Shown: piece after piece, positions 57,391-64,000 of the stretch
Position numbering within the stretch: position 1 is the stretch's first letter
Layout of the letters: each line of letters opens with the position of its first letter
Origin: Siphonodentalium dalli
Taxonomy: Eukaryota > Mollusca > Scaphopoda > Gadilida > Siphonodentaliidae
Length of the DNA stretch: 64,000 nt
Direction of reading: 5' to 3'
Assembly (NCBI GenBank): GCA_032622095.1
Contig: CP136061.1
Coordinates: 232,622,944 to 232,686,943, forward strand
The notes under the pieces: generated by a model
What the model was told of the DNA's origin: nothing
Seen by the model: only the letters and a program-made list of their open reading frames with translations
Databases searched by the model: none
Made by a program: the position numbers and the translations under genes

Positions 57391-57984
57391 ATATACGTAA
57401 TGTGAAGAAATGTCGCATTTATTTATTTGAGATTTGTGTAGGTTACAGTTGATTCTGAGAAACAGAACTGTGGCGATTGCAAGTATTCCTCAATGTTCTT
57501 TTATCTGGTAAGCTGTAAACTGCATGACTTAAGAAATTATGACTAATTTGTTGGAAACACGGACCATGAATCTGTAATTCCTGCAGACAGGGACACAATT
57601 CTCACGTGACATTCTCATTTAATTGTATATTGCTACTACCCCCGTCTGCAAGATGATTCGAAGTTAGTAAATGTTGGTCACTAACCGCTTGTGGACGTTG
57701 ACGTGCACATAGAAAGTGAAGATGTTTCAAGCCAATTCCCTGCGACCCAAGCAAGCTGCAATCGAAGTTCATGAATGATGTTTATTAGACATTAGACGAC
57801 CCAACCCTGAAACGTATATATAAAACTCATGTACTAATACATAAACATGTGAGTAAAACCAATGACACATAGATCAGTTATTGTTTAGAATGTATTGGCC
57901 TATTTAAATCCGGCACATGGTAATATGTTTGTAGACATATCTCACATCCGTGTGATGTTTATTCCAACCTCCATAACATAACAT
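57391..57984. other. No gene seen
   Basis: Spacer between the motif and the 3' end of the LINE. Confidence 0.45.
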
Positions 57985-58111
57985 AACATTTTTATTGACA
58001 TAATACACCCACGCGGGGCAGTTGTCATAATACAGATAATTTAAACACAAGTCAAGACAATTTCATATAAAATATATATATAACATGTATTTGTAACTCA
58101 ACACTATATTC

Positions 58112-61100
58112 TCATTTATTTGCGGAAAACTGCCGAACCATGTTACAGATCAGATTGCATATACTCGGGTGTTCAGCCTTCATGAGGAATATGAACTTTT
58201 CTATTTCATCAAAGTTTACGAAAATTGGTTGGTGAACTCCTATTTCAGTGAAAATTCTCTTCCGCAAATGGTTATGTTTTTCACATCTCATTATAAAGTG
58301 TTCTTCCGTTTCAATTTCATTTGCTTCACATTTTTTACATATGCGTTTCTCGTAAGGTATTTTTGGCTGAACGTGTCGCCCAACCTCTACCTGCAACTTA
58401 TGATTGCTTACTCTAAGCTTACTGAAATACGATCTCGTATAAAAATTAGTAATTTGGAGTAAGTATGGTTCAATTTCATATTGTTCTTTGAAACAACGAT
58501 ACGTTCTTAATTTATTCATACCATTTTTCTTGTTGTCATCGAATATTTCGTTTTTGAACGTTAGAATATGAACGCATTTTAATTCTTCCCGGACTTTATT
58601 GAGATATTCCAGCGATAGGTTATTCTCTAAATCGCTTATTTTTGGCATGTGAAGTGCTTCTGCCAAAAACGGTGGAATTATATATTCCTCGCATAGTTGG
58701 GCAGAATTCTGAAGTAACATATTCGGTTTTCTTTCAGACAGTTTAAGCATATATCTTACAGCATTCATTATCGCATCATGTGCTATCGGAAATCTGTCCA
58801 ATTCTGCTCTTGTCGCGTGATTAGACGCCATTCTATTTAAACCCAACACTGATTTACAAAATTTAACATGTGTAATTTCACATGGAATAGATTCGAGCTT
58901 GTTAATATTAATATGCGATGCCCATATTTCGCAACCATATAAAACGATAGGTTTTATCAGCTTGTCAAATAGTTTACACCAAATGCTTACTGAGAAAATT
59001 TCATGTTTGCGCAAGGATGACATTAAACTATACATTGCTTTTAACCCTTTGTTGTTAACATCTATCTGGGCTTTGCAAAATTTTCCATTCGCACAAAATT
59101 TAATACCAAGATAGGTATATTCCTTAACTGTTTCCAACGGAGTGTTGCTTAATTTAAAGGCAGTTAGTTTTTTTGTTGCTCGTTTCCTGAATATCAGGCA
59201 TTTAGTTTTCTGAAGATTCACTTCTACTTTGTTCCTTATGCTGTAATTCTCCAATTTATTCAAACATCTTTGCATACCTTCAGCAGTTTCAGATAGCATA
59301 ACCAGATCATCTGCAAATAGCATATGACTTAGAGATTTTTCGCCAACTTTAACCGGTTTGCACGAATCATCAAATTCGGCGCTAATGTCATCAATAAATA
59401 TTTTGAAAATTGTGGGAGAAATAATTTATCCTTGTCTAACGCCAATATTTGAAATCATATGAGGCCCGTAACCTTGGCTAGTTCGTACCGAATAAGCACT
59501 TGACGCATACATAGATTCAATAGTTTTCATAATATTGCCATTGATACCAACATGTTTCAATTTAGTAAACATTGTCTCTCGGTGGACAGTATCAAATGCC
59601 TTACGGAAGTCTACAAATACTGCATATAGAGGTTTTGCCTCTTTCAGGTACTTAGTAGTTAGCGATTTTAAAATGAACGGACTATCAATCGTGCTTCTAT
59701 TTTTTCTAAATCCATATTGATTATCACTTATAATATCATTATCATCCAAAAATTTGGAAATTCGTGTATTGATTATTTTGTTAAATATTTTACTTATAGA
59801 ACTGCTCAAAGCTATAGCTCTATAATTGTTTGGATCGTGACGATCACCTTTTTTATAGATAGGTGTCAGTGTGGACTCGCTCCAACATGTAGGATAATAT
59901 GAAGAGTTCAGAACCAAATTAAACAACTTTGTTAAATCTTGTGCCATAATCGGTCCGACGGCTTTCAATAGTTCATTCCGCAGCCCGTCACTGCCTGGAG
60001 ATTTATTATTTTTCAAACTCTTCAGAACGCCTATTACTTCCAGGGTCGAAATTTCATCATTATTGAGATCGCAAATGATCTTAGGTTTGTCTGTTTTACA
60101 TATAAAAGTATCTTTATCCCGATTAGCGCTATTGCAATATAAATCATTAAAGAATTTAACACTAATGTCTGGATCAAGATCGTCGTTATCTTTCCTACTA
60201 TCATCTCTCATTTTTTTAATAAACTTCCAGTATTCACTCGGATCTGACGTTTCCATGTTTTCAAGTTCTATTGCAAATTTGTGTCGGAATAATTTAGCTC
60301 TATATTTAGTTTCCCTTTTATATGCTTTTTTGGCTGCGCAAAATTTTTCAATTAAACTTTTGTTCAGCGGCTGCTCTCTCATTTCGCGCACAGCTTTTTG
60401 CATTATGCATTTTAGTGTTTTACACTTATCATTAAACCACCTACGTTTTTTATATTGCTTAATTTTACCATTCTTTACAGTTTTGGATGCCGACTTATTC
60501 AATCTTTTAAGAAGTTCCGTAAAGTCAGTTACAGCTTTTTCTGTGTCATTTGCGGTTTCTTCATAACGCGATACTCTTAACCTCGATAATTCGTCTTGGA
60601 AACATTTGCTGTTAACAGTCATTATTGCCTTGTTTGCACTATCTTTAGTCCATTTCAATGAATATTTCGGTACAGTATATTCATATATAAACATGTTATC
60701 ACAATTACTACTCTCTTGAAAATATTCTAAGTGAACAGCAAGTTGGCTGTGATCTGAAAATTCATTTGGATTTTTGACACAGAAATAGGACACGTCCGAT
60801 AGATATTTCTCTGACACTATAATATAATCGACTACACTGCACCCATTATATTGACAACTCGTAAAGTTCCCAAAAGAATCGCCGGGTGTTCTTCCATTGA
60901 GTATACGCAGTGACGCAGCTTTACATAATGAGAGGAGTTGTCGCCCAAAATGGTTTACTTTATCATCTAAACTTTCTCGTGCAGCGATTTCATCAACTTT
61001 ATACGTATTGGGAAGGGGGCCATACCTATCGCAATCGTCTGTAACATAATCCGGCCGTTTCGCTGTTCTCGAGTTAAAATCCCCTCCCAAGATAACAAAG

Positions 61101-61648
61101 TCGTCCGACTTACAATCTTTTAAAAGTGTTTCAATGCTGTCGTACACGGAATCGTAATTGCTACTATGAGCCCAGAAAGTCGAGTTCGCAGGAGGAATAT
61201 ATATGGATATAAATACTACATTCGATTGCATATTGAAGATACTGCCACAAAATTCAACCCATATTGCGTATTGATTTAATTTCAAGACTCTAATTACAGA
61301 AGACTTATACTTATTCTTACAATAAAAGGCAATTCCTCCTCTGATTGTACTATTTGACCCTCTACTAAGATCAAAGCAGCAGTACCCTGGCATTTCTATA
61401 TCATCCACAGAGTGGTGCCAGGTTTCTGATATCGTTATAAAATCATATTTTTCTAAATGCTTTCGGCAATCTTCATCGGTAATTTTATTCACAAAGCCTT
61501 GCGCATTCCAGGCAGTATATGCAATTTTCCGCCGACGGCTATGGTTTTGCGAAAGAGAGATCATATGTGTATATATATATAGGTAACGATATTCGAAAAG
61601 GACTGTCGGGAATAGTCTAGATAGGAAAGTCAAAATTGAAATAGGCAT
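58112..61648 (-). pseudogene. LINE ORF2: endonuclease-reverse transcriptase, one internal stop
   Basis: A 740-codon part (61648-59426) and a 403-codon part (59323-58112) are in the same frame, separated by one TAA at 59425-59423 directly after GVRQG, where GxxxSP normally follows; ISPTIFKIFIDDI then resumes. The native start is probably M29 (61564). Endonuclease (residues about 41-305): NAQGF, ISETW, GGIAFYCK, LGGDFNSR, SDHSQLAVH. Reverse transcriptase: NKSPGSDG (about 548), TPIYKKGDRHDPNNYRAIAL, QYGFRKNRST, FVDFRKAFDTVH, then FADD at about 59317-59306, KTKCLIF and YTYLGIKF. The C-terminal knuckle CKKCEANEIETEEHFIMRC is intact. It makes cDNA by target-primed reverse transcription when intact. 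Confidence 0.9.
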
Positions 61649-62013
61649 ATATTCCAGTCACATTGTATATATCTTTAAACTCTTTAGACCATCGTTTCAA
61701 CACTAGTCTACCTCGTTAATTTTAAGTATCCAGACGCTGTTTCAACAAAACAATTATACCATTTTGCGTATATAATTGGACCAATATATAGCCGCGCAAT
61801 TATTATCGTAAACGAATCATAAACGTATATTATAAATCGTGTTACCACGCATAATAGATTTATGCGACTATACTGCTACGCAATTGATTTGTTAGTACGG
61901 TAATATTGTAAATAAATAAAACAATCTAGATATATGATATATGCATATACATGTATTTTAAAAAGTGACCTACTGAGGTTTATGTTGGTTATTAATGTAT
62001 TTCAGAATTTGTG

Positions 62014-62649
62014 CTAGTTGCTGTGAACAAAAAGATAGCTCATCTGTTCTAACACTTTGAAAACACTGTTCTTCATTCTGACGAACATTCTCGTGTCGAT
62101 AGGAATTGATATTCCGATGTCCGAAGGCAAGTCCCATCTCATTACCAGTACCCGTGTCTCGCTCAGTTGATCTGGTCGCCACAGAACTTTAGAACCATCT
62201 CTATTTGGGTGCCAATTGTCTCTGAACAAATCTACTCTAATCCTGCCGTGTGAAAGGAATGTTAAACAGTTGTCAACAAATATAAATCCATTCTTTCTGC
62301 ACATGTTTTGATACTGCAAATTTGTATCATAAACAATCTCGTTGATCACATCCGAATGCATTGTTGGAAGAATGGAAGAAATCCTTATTTCTGCTCCACG
62401 GAACTGAGATCTGATGTTTGAAGCGAGTGATTCCAAATCACTGGCGCTGGTTGAGATACCATTCCTGCACGAATTGATACCAATATGTATCGTTACTGTT
62501 CCAACATTTTGAAATTGCAAGTCTCCCTCGAGCCACGCATTAAGCTCTGTAATCCGTTGACCGGGTGTCACAATCGTACTGACTCGTTCTCGTTTCTTTG
62601 ACATCTTCATGGGATTAATTCCACCAACAACTGAATCTCCAACAAGTCT
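62014..62649 (-). CDS. LINE ORF1, SGNH-hydrolase (esterase) domain
   Basis: Reading back from the ATG at 62610 the frame continues upstream as RLVGDSVVGGINP, which supplies the GDS block with the nucleophilic serine. Downstream are TVTIHIGINS (the GxN block, without the usual following Asp) and FRDNWHPNRDG, the D-x-x-H block. This is the esterase fold found in ORF1 of CR1-type LINEs. After HPNRDGSKVL the sequence may shift into a second frame (ORF 62182-61970), so the true C-terminus is uncertain. Separated from the N-terminal ORF1 piece by a one-base frameshift. Confidence 0.75.
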   Translation of the reverse strand, partial: RLVGDSVVGGINPMKMSKKRERVSTIVTPGQRITELNAWLEGDLQFQNVGTVTIHIGINSCRNGISTSASDLESLASNIRSQFRGAEIRISSILPTMHSDVINEIVYDTNLQYQNMCRKNGFIFVDNCLTFLSHGRIRVDLFRDNWHPNRDGSKVLWRPDQLSETRVLVMRWDLPSDIGISIPIDTRMFVRMKNSVFKVLEQMSYLFVHSN

Positions 62650-63178
62650 TGTATGTGTGCAAAGTAATTTTCGAACATTTTGTTTTTGGCACAGTTATGA
62701 CATCTCCAACATAATTCCTATCAGTAGATTTATCATATACGCACTTCCAAACTGAACCTTCTTTTTCGACACATTTAGCGGAGTCCCAATATTTATGCGT
62801 TAATCCTTCTGTGTATTTCTCGAACTGTATTGTGTCCAATGTCAAAGTAATACATTCCCCTTTGTCTTTAACGTCAAGATGATACAATTCAGTTAACATA
62901 CCTGACTTTCTTGCAACCACTTTATTAATGTCTAGGTTATAGTCTTTAACTACCTCATGTCTGCAATCTGAAGGTGCATCTTGATCTTCCCATTCTTCCG
63001 GAGATTCCTCACTCAGATCAGATTTCGGCTCTGTTCCATCATCTCGATCAGATTTCAGCTCTGTCTCATTACCATCCATATGCTCGTGCTTATCCATGTC
63101 CATCTCCATTTTGACTTTAATGACTATCCCCGAAGTCCAGATTCGAGATTTAGAAATTACCCATTTAATTATATACAA
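62615..63178 (-). CDS. LINE ORF1, N-terminal part
   Basis: 187 codons; a more natural start is the methionine in KVKMEMDMDKHEH. An acidic segment (DDGTEPKSDLSEESPEEWEDQD) is followed by a compact region with CITLTLDTIQF, KYWDSAKCVEKEG, VWKCVYD and NYVGDVI that I cannot place in a family. Its last residues (KTCWRFSCWWN) are the out-of-frame reading of the esterase GDS block, so a one-base indel just before about 62660 breaks an originally continuous ORF1. Confidence 0.6.
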   Translation of the reverse strand: MYIIKWVISKSRIWTSGIVIKVKMEMDMDKHEHMDGNETELKSDRDDGTEPKSDLSEESPEEWEDQDAPSDCRHEVVKDYNLDINKVVARKSGMLTELYHLDVKDKGECITLTLDTIQFEKYTEGLTHKYWDSAKCVEKEGSVWKCVYDKSTDRNYVGDVITVPKTKCSKITLHTYKTCWRFSCWWN

Positions 63179-63260
63179 TATATAATTTCACGGCGGAGCC
63201 GGAGCGAATTTTCGTTGCAGCCTTCCGCGATGACGTTACGATGATTATGGGATAGTCTAT

Positions 63261-63647
63261 ATATATATATATACAGGGTGATATTATACAACATAAAGTG
63301 TTAGTATGAAAATCATTCTCTATGCATTAAAGCCCCATAATTATTGGGTGAACACCGATTAAAACAGAAGATTGTGAACGTCTGACAATCGGGTGTAAAT
63401 ATCGGAATATTTATCGGAATTTGTACTGACGCTGGATTAATTAGATGATTTTCGCGATACATTTGTGATACGAATGGTGGTGATTGCAAATATTTTGTTT
63501 CATTTCACGGTCTGTTTATGAACGCCATCTGCTTCGTGAACGTGAAATGTAACGTTGTTTTTTAATGTAGGACCGAGTGATGAAATGGCTGAAGCTATAT
63601 ACGATGAGTGCACATTGTTCTGCATGTATTCGTATAATGTGACTCAC
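63261..63647. other. No gene; candidate intron sequence
   Basis: Lies between the LINE and the donor of the candidate secreted-protein exon. No second exon is visible. Confidence 0.4.
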
Positions 63648-63833
63648 CACTCCTTTAATAGCTTGAAGTTGATACCATATGTATCCATCTGCCGTCATTT
63701 GAACACCATTGTATATGTAGCACTCTCCGCGATTTAAAGTTGCAACAACATGTGAAGTCAACGAATCTTGTGAACAGAAAATGATTACACAATAAAGGCA
63801 TGAGCACAGTAAATACATTATAAAAGTGTTCAT
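63648..63833 (-). CDS. Candidate first exon of a small secreted protein (SH3b-like)
   Basis: ATG at 63833. MNTFIMYLLCSCLYCVIIFC is a clear signal-peptide-like segment. It is followed by SHVVATLNRGECYIYNGVQM and DGYIWYQLQAIKGV, with a spacing of small and aromatic residues like a secreted SH3b-type domain (resemblance only). The exon ends at donor GGAGTG|GTGAGTCAC after 62 codons, phase 0; the rest of the ORF is intron read-through. Later exons would lie below 63.6 kb, beyond the LINE, which would then sit in the first intron. I could not find them. Confidence 0.4.
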
Positions 63834-63862
63834 AAATCTGCGAAACCGTGCTACTACGATGT

Positions 63863-63918
63863 CAAGCTCCGTGCAGAGTTCAGTCCCCTATATACGCAGG
63901 ACTTACCGCTGCCCGCAC
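63863..63918 (-). promoter_or_regulatory. Conserved 51-nt motif, copy 2, with TATA-like box
   Basis: On the minus strand 'gtgcgggcagcggtaagtcc', then 'tgcgtatataggggactgaa', then 'ctctgcacggagcttg'. TATATAG lies about 55-60 nt upstream of the ATG at 63833, a plausible core-promoter position. A copy without TATATA is at 57339-57390. Sequence beyond this, to 64000, shows no feature. Confidence 0.35.
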
Positions 63919-64000
63919 CTTAAGAAAATACACATGCCGGCAGCGTTTAGACATAGCGTTGTCTATATATCCAAGGTTTTACTCATGAACCCATTGATAG

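Larger units (their letters stand above)
57985..63260 (-). mobile_element. Nearly complete non-LTR retrotransposon (LINE), CR1/L2-like
   Basis: Minus-strand order: short 5' UTR (from about 63260), acidic ORF1 N-terminus, SGNH esterase, ORF2 with AP-endonuclease, reverse transcriptase and C-terminal zinc knuckle, then a 3' UTR ending in AATAAAAATGTTATGTTATG, a tandem pentanucleotide tail. An esterase in ORF1 and a short-repeat 3' tail rather than poly(A) are features of the CR1/L2 group. Clade placement is by these traits only. Only a few lesions are visible (one frameshift in ORF1, probably a second near its end, one stop in ORF2), so the copy is young. Confidence 0.85.

Overview
The window looks like nuclear DNA from a metazoan, most likely a lophotrochozoan and probably a mollusc. 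It is AT-rich, its coding sequence is split by GT-AG introns, and roughly half of it is repeat-derived by eye. The repeats include arrays of 160-174 bp modules followed by a GGAC-type microsatellite and a terminal hairpin. That architecture matches the pearl / Helentron-associated elements described from bivalves. There are no operons, Shine-Dalgarno signals, tRNAs, rRNAs or CRISPR arrays. A 100-N assembly gap lies at 54014-54113.

The main gene is a C2H2 zinc-finger gene on the minus strand, spread over 11596-30704. Five coding exons (30627-29071, 27445-27239, 24575-24204, 16838-16506, 12648-11596) can be joined by eye. Every junction has a GT donor and an AG acceptor, every intron is phase 0, and no stop intervenes. 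The predicted protein is 1,173 aa with about 23 C2H2 fingers and acidic linkers. Its introns are packed with MITEs, nested pearl-like elements and a LINE relic. Two more C2H2 loci lie on the same strand: a nine-finger frameshifted copy that runs into the gap (53194-54013) and an older relic (43.9-44.3 kb).

Region by region: 1-11 kb holds dispersed repeats only. 11.6-30.7 kb is the zinc-finger gene with its repeat-filled introns. 30.9-35.2 kb is a 4.3 kb element with about 690 bp inverted ends. 35.3-46.3 kb is repeats and MITEs plus the zinc-finger relic. 46.4-48.4 kb is a 5'-truncated LINE. 49.2-50.8 kb is a cluster of three TTAA-flanked elements. 50.9-53.0 kb is a GC-rich foldback element. 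53.2-55.2 kb is the second zinc-finger locus, the gap and an inverted-repeat element. 58.0-63.3 kb is a nearly complete non-LTR retrotransposon: ORF1 with an SGNH esterase, then an endonuclease/reverse transcriptase ORF broken by one stop. 63.6-63.9 kb is a candidate first exon of a small secreted protein.

The unifying theme is a zinc-finger cluster embedded in TTAA-flanked non-autonomous elements. At least five unrelated sequence families share TTAA flanks, which suggests mobilisation by piggyBac-type transposases. No transposase gene for them is visible here. A link between the zinc-finger proteins and control of these elements is conjecture.
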